DNA from: Siphonodentalium dalli
Taxonomy: Eukaryota > Mollusca > Scaphopoda > Gadilida > Siphonodentaliidae
NCBI GenBank assembly: GCA_032622095.1
Contig: CP136062.1
Location: forward strand, 8,459,710 to 8,523,709
DNA length: 64,000 nt
Direction: 5' to 3'
The translations under genes and the position numbers were made by a program. A model generated the notes under the pieces. The model was not told where the DNA came from. It saw only the letters and a list, made by a program, of their open reading frames with translations, and did no database searches. Below are positions 31,101 through 46,200 of this stretch, piece after piece (the first letter of the stretch is position 1; each line of letters starts with the position of its first letter).

Positions 31101-33680
31101 ATTAACTCTTTCATGACGGGAGCTGCGTTAGTGCAGCATTAATTATTTGATTATGGGAGCTGCGTTGGTGCAGCATTAACTATTTTATGACGGGAGCTGC
31201 GTTGGTGCAGCATTAATTATTTGCTGATGGGAGCTGCGCTTTTGCATCATTAATTATTTCATGAAGGGAGCTTCGTTGGTGCAGCATTATTTATTTGATG
31301 GAGCTGCGTTGGTGTAGCATTTACCCATTCATGACGGGAGCTGCGTTGGGGCAGCATTAATTCTTTCATGACGGGAGCTGCGTTGGGCAGCATTAATTCT
31401 TTCATGATGGGAGCTGTGCTGGTGCAGCATTAACCTTTTTATGACGGGAGCTGCGTTGGTGCCACATTGACTCTTTCATGACGGGAGCTGCGCTGGTGCA
31501 GTATTAATACATTTCATGACGGGAGTTGCGTTGGTGCAGCGTTAATTATTTGATTATGGGAGCTGCGTTGGTGCAGCATAAACTCTGTCATGACGGGAGC
31601 TGCGTTAGTGCAGAAATAATTATTTGATTATGGGAGCTGCGTTGGTGCAGCATTAACTCTTTCATGGCGGGAGCTGCGTTAGTGCAGCATTAATTATTTG
31701 CTGATGGGAGCTGCGCTGGTGCAGCATTAATTATTTCATGACGGGAGCTGCGTTGGTGCAGCATTAGTTATTTGATGATGGGAGCTGCATTGGGGCAACA
31801 TCAAGTCTTTCATGACTGGAGCTGCGTTGGGCAGCATTAATTATTTCATGATGGGAGCTGTGCTGGAGCAGCATTAACCTTTTTATGACGGGAGCTGTGT
31901 TGGTGGAGTATTAACCATTTCATGACGGGATCTGCGCTGATGCAGCATTAATTCTTTCATGACTGGATCTGTGCTGGTGCAGCATTAATTATTTAATGAC
32001 GGGAGCTGCGTTGGTGCAGCATTAACTCATTCATGACGGGAGCTGCGCTGGTGCAGCATTAATTATTTCATGACGGGAGCTGCGTTGGTGCAGTATTAAC
32101 TATTTTATGATGGGATCTGTGCTGGTGCACCATTAACCCTTTCATGACGGGTAGCTCTGCTGGTCCAGCATTAACCCTTCCATGGTGGGACCATGACGAC
32201 AGTTGCGTTGTTGCAGCATTAGTTATTTCATGAAGGGAGCTGCGTTGGTGCAGCATTAATTATTTGATGATGGGAGCCCGCGTTGGTGCAGCATTAACTA
32301 TTTCATGCCGGGAGCTGCGCCGGTGCAGCATTAATTATTTCATGACGGGAGCTGCGTTGCTGAAGCATTAAACCCATTCATGACGGGAGCTGCGCTGGTG
32401 CAGCATTAATTATTTCATGACGGGAGCTGCGTTGGTGCAGCATTAACTATTTTATGATGGGATCTGTGCTGGTGCAGCATTAACCCTTTCATGACGGGTA
32501 GCTCTGCTGGTCCAGCATTAACCCTTCCATGGTGGGACCATGACGACAGTTGCGTTGTTGCAGCTTTAGTTTTTTCATGAAGGGAGCTGCGTTGGTGCAG
32601 CATTAAATATTTGATGATGGGAGCTGCGTTGGTGCAGCATTAACTCTTTCATGACGGGAGCTGCGCTGGTGCAGCATTAATTATTTCATGAAGGGAGCTG
32701 CGTTGGTGCAGCATTAATTATTTGATGATGGGAACCCGCGTTGGTGCAGCATTAACTATTTCATGGCGGGAGCTGCGTTGGGGCAGCATTAATTATTTGA
32801 TGATGGGAGCTGCGCTGGTGCAGCATTAATTATTGCATGACGGGAGCTGCGTTGGTGCAACATTAGTTATTTGATGATGGGAGCTGCGTTGGTGCAGCAT
32901 TAACCCTTTCATGACGGGAGCTGCGTTGGTGCAGCATTAACCCTTTGGTGACGGGATCTGTGCTGGTGCAGCATTAATTATTTGATGACGGGAGCTGCGT
33001 TGGTGCAGCATTAACTATTTCATGAAGGGAACTGCGTTGGTGCAGTATTAACTATTTCATGACGGGAGCTGCGCTGGTGCACCATTAATTATTTCAGGAC
33101 GGGGCTGCCGTGGTGCAGCATTAATTATTTCATGAAGGGAGCTGCATTGTTGCAGCATTGACTCTTTCATGACGGGAGCTGCGCTGGTGCATTATTAATA
33201 CATTTGATGACGGGAGTTGCGTTGGTGCAGCGCTAATTATTTGATGATGGGAGCTGCGTTGGTGCAGCATTAACTTTTTCATGACGGGAGCTGCGTTAGT
33301 GCAGCATTAATTATTTCATGAAGGGAACTGCGTTGGTGCAGCATTAATTATTTGATGATGGGAGCCCGCGTTGGTGCAGCATTAACTATTTCATGGCGGG
33401 AGTTGCGCTGGTGCATCATTAATTATTTCATGACGGGAGCTGCGTTGGTGTACATTTACCCATTGATGACGGGAGCTGCGTTGGTGCAGCATTAATTATT
33501 TGCTGATGGGAGCTGCGTTGGTGTAGCATTAACCCATTCAAGACGGGAGCTGCGTTGGTGCAGCATTAATTATTTGATGTTGGGAGCTGCGTTGATGCAG
33601 AATTAACTCTTTCATGACGGGAGCTGCGTGGTGCAGCATTAATTATTTGATGATGGGAGCTGCGTTGATGCAGCATTAAC
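27620..33680 (+). repeat. Higher-order segment A (6,061 bp)
   Basis: First of two adjacent copies. Every landmark at position x recurs at x+6,061, for example GGTTATTTC/AAGAAGG-type text at about 27730 and 33791, and the GTTGATGATGGG unit at about 30668 and 36729. Only a handful of single-base differences were seen by eye. Confidence 0.92.
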
Positions 33681-36600
33681 TATTTCATGAAGGGAGCTGC
33701 GTTGGTGCAGCATTAAATATTTGATGATGGGAGCTGCGTTGGTGCAGCATTAACTCTTTCATGACGGGAGCTGCGCTGGTGCAGCATTAGTTATTTCAAG
33801 AAGGGAGCTGCGTTGGTGCAGCATTAATTATTAGATGATGGGAGCCCGCGTTGGTGCAGCATTAACTATTTCATGGCGAGAGTTGCGCTGGTGCAGCATT
33901 AATTATTTCATGACGGGAGCTGCGTTGGTGTAGCATTAACCCATTCATGACGGGAGCTGCGTTGGTGCAGCATTAATTATTTGCTGATGGGAGCTGCGTT
34001 GGTGTAGCATTAACCCATTCATGAAGGGAGCTGCGTTGGTGCAGCATTAAATATTTGATGATGGGAGCTGCGCTGGTGCAGCATTAACTCTTTCATGACG
34101 GGAGCTGCGCTGGTGCAGCATTAATTATTTCACGAAGTGAGCTGCAGCATTAATTATTTGATGATGGGAGCCCGCGTTGGTGCAGCATTAACTATTTCTT
34201 GGCGGGAGCTGCGCTGGTGCAGCATTAACTATTTCATGATGGGAGCTGCGCTGGTGCACCATTAATTAGTTCAGGACGGGGTTGCGTTGGTGCAGCATTA
34301 ATTCTTTCATGATGGGAGCTGTGCTGGTGCAGTATTAACCTTTTTATGACGGGAGCTGTGTTGGTGCAGTATTAACCCGTTCATGACGGGAGCTGCGCTG
34401 GTGCTGCATTAATTGTTTCATGACGGGAGCTGTGTTGGTGCAGCATTAATTATTTAACGACGGGAGCTGCGTTGGTGCAGCATTAATTCATTCATGACGG
34501 GAGCTGCGCTGGTGCAGCATTAATTATTTCATGACGGGAGCTGCGTTGGTGCAGCATTGACTCTTTCATGACGGGAGCTGCGCTGGTGCAGCGTTAATTA
34601 TTTAATGATGGGAGCTGCGTTGGTGCAGCATAAACTCTTTCATGACGGGAGCTGCGTTAGTGCAGAAATAATTATTTGATTATGGGAGCTGCGTTGGTGC
34701 AGCATTGACTCTTTCATGACGGGAGCTGCGTTAGTGCAGCATTAATTATTTGATTATTGGAGCTGCTTTGGTGCAGCATTAACTATTTCATGGCGGGAGT
34801 TGCGCTGGTGCAGCATTAATTATTTCATGACGGGAGCTGCGTTGGTGTAGCATTAACCCATTCATGACGGGAGCTGCGTTGGTGCAGCATTAATTATTTG
34901 CTGATGGGAGCTGCGTTGGTGTAGCATTAACCCATTCATGACGGGAGCTGCGTTGGTGCAGCATTAATTATTTGATCATGGGAGCTGCGTTGATGCAGAA
35001 TTAACTCTTTCACGACGGGAGCTGCGTGGTGCAGCATTAATTATTTGATGAAGGGAGCTGCGTTGGTGCAGCGTTAACTCTTTCATGACGGGAGCTGAGC
35101 TGGTGCAGCATTAATTATTTCATGACTGGAGCTGCGTTGGTGCATCATTAATAATTTCATGACCGGAGCTGCGCTGATGCAGCATTAATTATTTGATGAC
35201 GGGAGCTGCGTTGGTGCAGCGTTAACTCTTTCATGACGGGAGCTGAGCTGGTGCAGCATTTATTATTTCATGACGGGAGCTACGTTGGTGCATCATTAAT
35301 TATTTGCTGATGGGAGCTGCGCTGGTGCAGTATTAATACATTTCATGACGGGAGCTGCGTTGGTGCAGCGTTAATTATTTGATAATGAGAGCTGCGTTGG
35401 TGCAGCATTAACTATTTTACGACGGGAGCTGTGCTGGGCAGCATTAACCCTTTCATGACGGGGAGCTGTGCTGGAGCAACATTAACTCTTCCATGACGGT
35501 AGTTGAGTTGGAGTAGGATTAGTTATTTCATGAAGGGAGCTGCGTTGGTGCAGCATTAAATATTTGATGATGGGATCTGCGTTGGTGCAGCAATAACTCT
35601 TTCGTGACGGGAGCTGCGCTGGTGCAGCATTAATTATTTCATGACGGGATCTGCGTTGGTGCAGCATTAGTTATTTGATGATGGGATCTGCATTGGGGCA
35701 ACATCAAGTCTTTCATGACTGGAGCTGCATTAATTATTTCATGATGGGAGCTGTGCTGGTGCAGCATTAACCTTTTTATGACGGGAGCTGTGTTGGTGGA
35801 GTATTAACCATTTCATGACGGGATCTGCGCTGACGCAGCATTAATTCTTTCATGACGGGATCTGTGCTGGTGCAGCATTAATTATTCAATGACGGGAGCT
35901 GCGTTGGTGCAGCATTAACTCATTCATGACGGGAGCTGCGCTGGTGCAGCATTAATTATTTCATGACGGGAGCTGCGTTGGTGCAGCATTAACTATATTA
36001 TGATGGGATCTGTGCTGGTGCAGCATTAACCCTTTCATGACGGGTAGCTTTGCTGGTCCAGCATTAACCCTTCCATGGTGGGACCATGACGACAGTTGCG
36101 TTGTTGCAGCATTAGTTATTTCATGAAGGGAGCTGCGTTGGTGCAGCATTAAATATTTGATGATGGGAGCTGCGTTGGTGCAGCATTAACTCTTTCATGA
36201 CGGGAGCTGCGCTGGTGCAGCATTAATTATTTCATGAAGGGAGCTGCGTTGGTGCAGCATTAATTATTTGATGATGGGAGCCCGCGTTGGTGCAGCATTA
36301 ACTATTTCATGGCGGGAGTTGCGCTGGTGCAGCATTAATTATTTCATGACGGGAGCTGCGTTGGTGTAGCATTTACCCATTCATGACGGGAGCTGCGCTG
36401 GTGCAGCATTAATTATTTGCTGATGGGAACTGCGTTGGTGTAGCATTAACCCATTCATGACGGGAGCTGCGTTGGTGCAGCATTAATTATTTGAATATGG
36501 GAGCTGCGTTGATGCAGAATTAACTCTTTCATGACGGGAGCTGCGTCGTGCAGCATTAATTATTTCATGAAGGGAGCTGCGTTGGTGCAGCATTAAATAT

Positions 36601-39600
36601 TTGATGATGGGAGCTGCGTTGGTGCAGCATTAACTCTTTCGTGACGGGAGCTGCGCTGGTGCAGCATTAATTATTTCATGACGGGAGCTGCGTTGGTGCA
36701 GCATTAATTATTTGATGATGGGAGCTGCGTTGATGATGGGAGCTACGCGTTGGTGCAGCATTAACTCTCTCATGACGGGAGCTGCGCTGGTGCAGCATTA
36801 ATTATTTGATGACGAGAGCTGCGTTGGTGCAGCATTATCTCTTTCATGACGGGAGCTGAGCTGGTGCTGCATTAATTATTTCATGACGGGAGCTGCGTTG
36901 GTGCATCATTAATTATTTGATGATGGGAGCTGCATTGGTGCAGCATTAACTCTTTCATGACGGGAGCTGCGTTGGTGCAGCATTAAATATTTCATGACGG
37001 GAGCTGCGTTGGTGCAGCATTAACTATTTCATGACGGGAGCTGCGCTGGTGCACCATTAATTATTTCAGGACTGCGCTGGTGCAGTATTAATACATTTCA
37101 TGACGGGATTTGCGTTGGTGCAGCGTTAATTATTTGATGATGGGAGCTGCGTTGGTGCAGCATTAACTCTTTCATGACGGGAGCTGCGTTAGTGCAGCAT
37201 TAATTATTTGATTATGTGAGCTGCGTTGGTGCAGCATTAACTATTTTATGACGGGAGCTGCGTTGGTGCAGCATTAATTATTTGCTGATGGGAGCTGCGC
37301 TTTTGCATCATTAATTATTTCATGAAGGGAGCTGCGTTGGTGCAGCATTATTTATTTGATGGAGCTGCGTTGGTGTAGCATTTACCCATTCATGACGGGA
37401 GCTGCGTTGGGGCAGCATTAATTCTTTCATGACGGGAGCTGCGTTGGGCAGCATTAATTCTTTCATGATGGGAGCTGTGCTGGTGCAGCATTAACCTTTT
37501 TATGACGGGAGCTGCGTTGGTGCCACATTGACTCTTTCATGACGGGAGCTGCGCTGGTGCAGTATTAATACATTTCATGACGGGAGTTGCGTTGGTGCAG
37601 CGTTAATTATTTGATTATGGGAGCTGCGTTGGTGCAGCATAAACTCTTTCATGACGGGAGCTGCGTTAGTGCAGAAATAATTATTTGATTATGGGAGCTG
37701 CGTTGGTGCAGCATTAACTCTTTCATGGCGGGAGCTGCGTTAGTGCAGCATTAATTATTTGCTGATGGGAGCTGCGCTGGTGCAGCATTAATTATTTCAT
37801 GACGGGAGCTGCGTTGGTGCAGCATTAGTTATTTGATGATGGGAGCTGCATTGGGGCAACATCAAGTCTTTCATGACTGGAGCTGCGTTGGGCAGCATTA
37901 ATTATTTCATGATGGGAGCTGTGCTGGAGCAGCATTAACCTTTTTATGACGGGAGCTGTGTTGGTGGAGTATTAACCATTTCATGACGGGATCTGCGCTG
38001 ATGCAGCATTAATTCTTTCATGACTGGATCTGTGCTGGTGCAGCATTAATTATTTAATGACGGGAGCTGCGTTGGTGCAGCATTAACTCATTCATGACGG
38101 GAGCTGCGCTGGTGCAGCATTAATTATTTCATGACGGGAGCTGCGTTGGTGCAGTATTAACTATTTTATGATGGGATCTGTGCTGGTGCACCATTAACCC
38201 TTTCATGACGGGTAGCTCTGCTGGTCCAGCATTAACCCTTCCATGGTGGGACCATGACGACAGTTGCGTTGTTGCAGCATTAGTTATTTCATGAAGGGAG
38301 CTGCGTTGGTGCAGCATTAATTATTTGATGATGGGAGCCCGCGTTGGTGCAGCATTAACTATTTCATGCCGGGAGCTGCGCCGGTGCAGCATTAATTATT
38401 TCATGACGGGAGCTGCGTTGCTGAAGCATTAAACCCATTCATGACGGGAGCTGCGCTGGTGCAGCATTAATTATTTCATGACGGGAGCTGCGTTGGTGCA
38501 GCATTAACTATTTTATGATGGGATCTGTGCTGGTGCAGCATTAACCCTTTCATGACGGGTAGCTCTGCTGGTCCAGCATTAACCCTTCCATGGTGGGACC
38601 ATGACGACAGTTGCGTTGTTGCAGCTTTAGTTTTTTCATGAAGGGAGCTGCGTTGGTGCAGCATTAAATATTTGATGATGGGAGCTGCGTTGGTGCAGCA
38701 TTAACTCTTTCATGACGGGAGCTGCGCTGGTGCAGCATTAATTATTTCATGAAGGGAGCTGCGTTGGTGCAGCATTAATTATTTGATGATGGGAACCCGC
38801 GTTGGTGCAGCATTAACTATTTCATGGCGGGAGCTGCGTTGGGGCAGCATTAATTATTTGATGATGGGAGCTGCGCTGGTGCAGCATTAATTATTGCATG
38901 ACGGGAGCTGCGTTGGTGCAACATTAGTTATTTGATGATGGGAGCTGCGTTGGTGCAGCATTAACCCTTTCATGACGGGAGCTGCGTTGGTGCAGCATTA
39001 ACCCTTTGGTGACGGGATCTGTGCTGGTGCAGCATTAATTATTTGATGACGGGAGCTGCGTTGGTGCAGCATTAACTATTTCATGAAGGGAACTGCGTTG
39101 GTGCAGTATTAACTATTTCATGACGGGAGCTGCGCTGGTGCACCATTAATTATTTCAGGACGGGGCTGCCGTGGTGCAGCATTAATTATTTCATGAAGGG
39201 AGCTGCATTGTTGCAGCATTGACTCTTTCATGACGGGAGCTGCGCTGGTGCATTATTAATACATTTGATGACGGGAGTTGCGTTGGTGCAGCGCTAATTA
39301 TTTGATGATGGGAGCTGCGTTGGTGCAGCATTAACTTTTTCATGACGGGAGCTGCGTTAGTGCAGCATTAATTATTTCATGAAGGGAGCTGCGTTGGTGC
39401 AGCATTAATTATTTGATGATGGGAGCCCGCGTTGGTGCAGCATTAACTATTTCATGGCGGGAGTTGCGCTGGTGCATCATTAATTATTTCATGACGGGAG
39501 CTGCGTTGGTGTACATTTACCCATTGATGACGGGAGCTGCGTTGGTGCAGCATTAATTATTTGCTGATGGGAGCTGCGTTGGTGTAGCATTAACCCATTC

Positions 39601-39741
39601 AAGACGGGAGCTGCGTTGGTGCAGCATTAATTATTTGATGTTGGGAGCTGCGTTGATGCAGAATTAACTCTTTCATGACGGGAGCTGCGTGGTGCAGCAT
39701 TAATTATTTGATGATGGGAGCTGCGTTGATGCAGCATTAAC
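33681..39741 (+). repeat. Higher-order segment B (6,061 bp)
   Basis: Second copy of segment A. Differences noticed include GGCGGGAGC versus GGCGGAAGC (34205/28144), GATGAAGGG versus GATGATGGG (35047/28986), TATGTGAGC versus TATGGGAGC (37215/31154) and GAGCTGCG versus GAGCTTCG (37330/31269). Positions are approximate. This suggests well over 99 percent identity. Confidence 0.92.
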
Positions 39742-42700
39742 TATTTCATGAAGGGAGCTGCCTTGGTGCATCATTAATTATTTGATGATGGGAGCTGCGT
39801 TGGTGCAGCGTTAACTCTTTCATGACGGGAGCTGAGCTGGTGCAGCATTTATTATTTCATGACGGGAGCTACGTTGGTGCATCATTAATTATTTGCTGAT
39901 GGGAGCTGCGCTGGTGCAGTATTAATACATTTCATGACGGGAGCTGCGTTGGTGCAGCGTTAATTATTTGATAATAGGAGCTGCGTTGGTGCAGCATTAA
40001 CTATTTCACGACGGGAGCTGTGCTGGGCAGCATTAACCCTTTCATGACGGGGAGCTGTGCTGGAGCAGCATTAACTCTTCCATGACGGTAGTTGAGTTGG
40101 AGTAGGATTAGTTATTTCATGAAGGGAGCTGCGTTGGTGCAGCATTAAATATTTGATGATGGGAGCTGCGTTGGTGCAGCAATAACTCTTTCGTGACGGG
40201 GGCTGCGCTGGTGCAGCATTAATTATTTCATGACGGGAGCTGCGTTGGTGCAGCATTAGTTATTTGATGATGGGAGCTGCATTGGGGCAACATCAAGTCT
40301 TTCATGACTGGAGCTGCATTAATTATTTCATGATGGGAGCTGTGCTGGTGCAGCATTAACCTTTTTATGACGGGAGCTGTGTTGGTGGAGTATTAACCAT
40401 TTCATGACGGGATCTGCGCTGGCGCAGCATTAATTCTTTCTTGACGGGATCTGTGCTGGTGCAGCATTAATTATTCAATGACGGGAGCTGCGTTTGTGCA
40501 GCATTAACTCATTCATGACGGGAGCTGCGCTGGTGCAGCATTAATTATTTCATGACGGGAGCTGCGTTGGTGCAGCATTAACTATATTATGATGGGATCT
40601 GTGCTGGTGCAGCATTAACCCTTTCATGACGGGTAGCTTTGCTGGTCCAGCATTAACCCTTCCATGGTGGGACCATGACGACAGTTGCGTTGTTGCAGCA
40701 TTAGTTATTTCATGAAGGGAGCTGCGTTGGTGCAGCATTAAATATTTGATGATGGGAGCTGCGTTGGTGCAGCATTAACTCTTTCATGACGGGAGCTGCG
40801 CTGGTGCAGCATTAATTATTTCATGAAGGGAGCTGCGTTGGTGCAGCATTAATTATTTGATGATGGGAGCCCGCGTTGGTGCAGCATTAACTATTTCATG
40901 GCGGGAGTTGCGCTGGTGCAGCATTAATTATTTCATGACGGGAGCTGCGTTGGTGTAGCATTTACCCATTCATGACGGGAGCTGCGTTGGTGCAACATTA
41001 ATTATTTGCTGATGGGAACTGCGTTGGTGTAGCATTAACCCATTCATGACGGGAGCTGCGTTGGTGCAGCATTAATTATTTGAATATGGGAGCTGCGTTG
41101 ATGCAGAATTAACTCTTTCATGAATGGAGCTGCGTGGTGCAGCATTAATTATTTGATGATGGGAGCTGCCTTGATGCAGCATTAACTCATTCATGACGGG
41201 AGCTGCATTGGTGCATCATTAATTATTTGATGATGGGAGCTGCGTTGGTGCAGCGTTAACTATTTTATGACGGGAGCTGAGCTGGTGCAGCATTAATTAT
41301 TTCATGACGGGAGCTGCGTTGGTGCATCATTAATAATTTCATGACGGGAGCTGCGCTGATGCAGCATTAATTATTTGATGATGGGAGCTGCGTTGGTGCA
41401 GCGTTAACTCGTTCATGACGGGAGCTGAGCTGGTGCAGCATTAATTATTTCATGACGGGAGCTGCGTTGGTGCATCATTCATTATTTCATGACGGGAGCT
41501 GCGCTGGTGCATCATTAATTATTTCATGACGGGAGCTGCGTTGGTGCAGCATTAATTATTTAATGATGGGAGCTGCGTTGGTGCAGCATTAATTATTTGA
41601 TGATGGGAGCTGCGTTGATGATGGGAGCTACGCGTTGGTGCAGCATTAACTCTCTCATGACGGGAGCTGCGCTGGTGCAGCATTAATTATTTGATGACGG
41701 GAGCTGCGTTGGTGCAGCATTAACTTTTTCATGACGGGAGCTGAGCTGGTGCAGCATTAACTCTTCCATGACGGTAGTTGAGTTGGTGTAGGATTAGTTA
41801 TTTCATGAAGGGAGCTGCGTTGGTGCAGCATTAAATATTTGATGATGGGAGCTGCGTTGGTGCAGCATTAACTCTTTCGTGACGGGAGCTGCGCTGGTGC
41901 AGCATTAATTATTTCATGACGGGAGCTGCGCTGGTGCACCATTAATTATTTCAGGACTGCGCTGGTGCAGTATTAATACATTTCATGACGGGAGTTGCGT
42001 TGGTGCAGCGTTAATTATTTGATGATGGGAGCTGCGTTGGTGCAGCATTAACTCGTTCATGGCGGGAGCTGCGTTAGCGCAGCATTAATTATTTGATTAT
42101 GGGAGCTGCGTTGGTGCAGCATTAACTATTTCATGACGGGAGCTGCGTTGGTGCAGCATTAATTATTTGCTGATGGGAGCTGCGCTTGTGCAGCATTAAT
42201 TATTTCATGACGGGAGCTGCGTTGGTGCAGCTTTATTTATTTGATGATGGGAGCTGCGTTGGTGTAGCATTTACCCATTCATGACGGGAGCTGCGTTGGG
42301 GCAGCATTACTTCTTTCATGACGGGAGCTGCGTTGGGCAGCATTAATTCTTTCATGATGGGAGCTGTGCTGGTGCAGCATTAACCTTTTTATGACGGGAG
42401 CTGCGTTGGTGCCACATTGACTCTTTCATGACGGGAGCTGCGCTGGTGCAGTATTAATACATTTCATGACGGGAGTTGCGTTGGTGCAGCGTTAATTATT
42501 TGATGATGGGAGCTACGTTGGTGCAGCATAAACTCTTTCATGACGGGAGCTGCGTTAGTGCAGAAATAATTATTTGATTATGGGAGCTGCGTTGGTGCAG
42601 CATTAACTCTGTCATGACGGGAGCTGCGTTAGTGCAGCATTAATTATTTGATTATGGGAGCTGCGTTGGTGCAGCATTAACTCTGTCATGGCGGGAGCTG

Positions 42701-43229
42701 CGTTAGTGCAGCATTAATTATTTGCAGATGGGAGCTGCGCTGGTGCAGCATTAATTATTTCATGACGGGAGCTGCGTTGGTGCAGCATTAGTTATTTGAT
42801 GATGGGAGCTGCATTGGGGCAACATCAAGTCTTTCATGACTGGAGCTGCGTTGGGCAGCATTAATTATTTCATGATGGGAGCTGTGCTGGAGCAGCATTA
42901 ACCTTTTTATGACGGGAGCTGTGTTGGTGGAGTATTAACCATTTCATGACGGGATCTGCGCTGATGCAGCATTAATTCTTTCATGACGGGATCTGTGCTG
43001 GTGCAGCATTAATTATTTAATGGCGGGAGCTGCGTTGGTGCAGCATTAACTCATTCATGACGGGAGCTGCGCTGGTGCAGCATTAATTATTTCATGACGG
43101 GAGCTGCGTTGGTGCAGCATTAATTATTTGATAATGGGAGCTGCGTTGATGATGGGAGCTACGCGTTGGTGCAGCATTAACTCTCTCATGACGGGGGCTG
43201 CGCTGGTGCAGCCTTAATTATTTGATGAC

Positions 43230-46200
43230 GGGAGCTGCGTTGGTGCAGCATTAACTCTTTCATGACGGGAGCTGAGCTGGTGCCGCATTAATAATTTCAT
43301 GACGGGAGCTGCGTTGGTGCAGCATTAATTATTTGATGATGGGAGCTGCATTGGTGCAGCATTAACTCTTTCATGACGGGAGCTGCGTTGGTGCAGCATT
43401 AAATATTTCATGACGGGAGCTGCGTTGGTGCAGCATTAACTATTTCATGACGGGAGCTGCGCTGGTGCACCATTAATTATTTCAGGACTGCGCTGGTGCA
43501 GTATTAATACATTTCATGACGGGAGTTGCGTTGGTGCAGCGTTAATTATTTGATGATGGGAGCTGCTTTGGTGCAGCATTAACTCTTTCATGACGGGAGC
43601 TGCGTTAGTGCAGCATTAATTATTTGATTATGGGAGCTGCGTTGGTGCAGCATTAACTATTTCATGACGGGAGCTGCGTTGGTGCAGCATTAATTATTTG
43701 CTGATGGAAGCTGCGCTTGTGCATCATTAATAATTTCATGACGGGAGCTGCGTTGGTGCAGCATTATTTATTTGATGATGAGAGCTGCGTTGGTGTAGCA
43801 TTTACCCATTCATAACTGGAGCTGCGTTGGGGCAGCATTAATTATTTCATGACGGGAGCTGCGTTGGGCAGCATTAATTCTTTCATGATGGGAGCTGTGC
43901 TGGTGCAGCATTAACCTTTTTATGACGGGAGCTGCGTTGGTGCCACATTGACTCTTTCATGACGGGAGCTGCGCTGGTGCAGTATTAATACATTTCATGA
44001 CGGGAGTTGCGTTGGTGCAGCGTTAATTATTTGATGATGGGAGCTGCGTTGGTGCAGCATTAACTATTTCATGGCGGGAGCTGCGTTGGGGCAGCATTAA
44101 TTATTTGATGATGGGAGCTGCGCTGGTGCAGCATTAATTATGTCATGACGGGAGCTGCGTTGGTGCAACATTAGTTATTTGATGAAGGGAGCTGCGTTGG
44201 TGCAGCATTAAATATTTGATGAAGGGAGCTGCGTTGGTGCAGCATTAACTCTTTCATGACGGGAGCTGCGCTGGTGCAGCATTAATTATTTCATGAAGGG
44301 AGCTGCGTTGGTGCAGCATTAATTATTTGATGATGGGAGCCCGCGTTGGTGCAGCATTAACTATTTCATGGCGGGAGCTGCGTTGGGGCAGCATTAATTA
44401 TTTGATGATGGAAGCTGCGCTGGTGCAGCATTAACCCTTTGGTGATGGGAGCTGTGCTGGTGCAACATTAATTATTTGATGACGGGAGCTGCGTTGGTGC
44501 AGCATTAACTATTTCATGAAGGGAACTGCGTTGGTGCAGTATTAACTATTTCATGACGGGAGCTGCGCTGGTGCACCATTAATTATTTCAGGACGGGGCT
44601 GCCGTGGTGCAGCATTAATTATTTCATGAAGGGAGCTGCATTGTTGCAGCGTTGACTCTTTCATGACGGGAGCTGCGCTGGTGCAGTATTAATATATTTC
44701 ATGACGGGAGTTGCGTTGGTGCAGCGTTAATTATTTGATGATGGGATCTGCGTTGGTGCAGCATTAACTCTTTCATGACGGGAGCTGCGTTAGTGCAGCA
44801 TTAATTATTTCATGAAGGGAGCTGCGTTGGTGCAGCATTAATTATTCGATGTGGGAGCCCGCGTTGGTGCAGCATTAACTATTTCATGGCGGGAGTTGCG
44901 CTGGTGCAGCATTAATTATTTCATGACGGGAGCTGCGTTGGTGTAGAATTTACCCATTCATGACGGGAGCTGCGTTGTTGCAGCATTAATTATTTGCTGA
45001 TGGGAGCTGCGTTGGTGTAGCATTAACCCATTCTTGACGGGAGCTGCGTTGGTGCAGCATTAATTATTTGATGATGGGAGCTGCGTTGATGCAGAATTAA
45101 CTCTTTCATGACGGGAGCTGCGTGGTGCAGCATTAATTATTTGATGATGGGAGCTGCGTTGATGCAGCATTAACTCTTTCGTGAAGGGAGCTGCCTTGGT
45201 GCATCATTAATTATTTGATGATGGGAGCTGCATTGGTGCAGCATTAACTCTTTCATGACGGGAGCTGCGTTGGTGCAGCATTAAATATTTCATGACGGGA
45301 GCTGCGTTGGTGCATCATTAACTAGTTCATGACGGGAGCTGCGCTGGTGCACCATTAATTATTTCAGGACTGCGCTGGTGCAGTATTAATACATTTCATG
45401 ACGGGAGTTGCGTTGGTGCAGCGTTAATTATTTGATGATGGGAGCTGCTTTGGTGCAGTTAACTCTTTCATGACGGGAGCTGCGTTAGTGCAGCATTAAT
45501 TATTTGATTATGGGAGCTGCGTTGGTGCAGCATTAACTATTTCATGACGGGAGCTGCGTTGGTGCAGCATTAATTATTTGCTGATGGGAGCTGCGCTTGT
45601 GCATCATTAATAATTTCATGACGGGAGCTGCGTTGGTGCAGCATTATTTATTTGATGATGAGAGCTGCGTTGGTGTAGCATTTACCCATTCATGACTGGA
45701 GCTGCGTTGGGGCAGCATTAATTATTTCATGACGGGAGCTGCGTTGGGCAGCATTAATTCTTTCATGATGGGAGCTGTGCTGGTGCAGCATTAACCTTTT
45801 TATGACGGGAGCTGCGTTGGTGCCACATTGACTCTTTCATGACGGGAGCTGCGCTGGTGCAGTATTAATACATTTCATGACGGGAGTTGCGTTGGTGCAG
45901 CGTTAATTATTTGATGATGGGAGCTGCGTTGGTGCAGCATTAACTATTTCATGGCGGGAGCTGCGTTGGGGCAGCATTAATTATTTGATGATGGGAGCTG
46001 CGCTGGTGCAGCATTAATTATATCATGACGGGAGCTGCGTTGGTGCAACATTAGTTATTTGATGAAGGGAGCTGCGTTGGTGCAGCATTAAATATTTGAT
46101 GAAGGGAGCTGCGTTGGTGCAGCATTAACTCTTTCATGACGGGAGCTGCGCTGGTGCAGCATTAATTATTTCATGAAGGGAGCTGCGTTGGTGCAGCATT

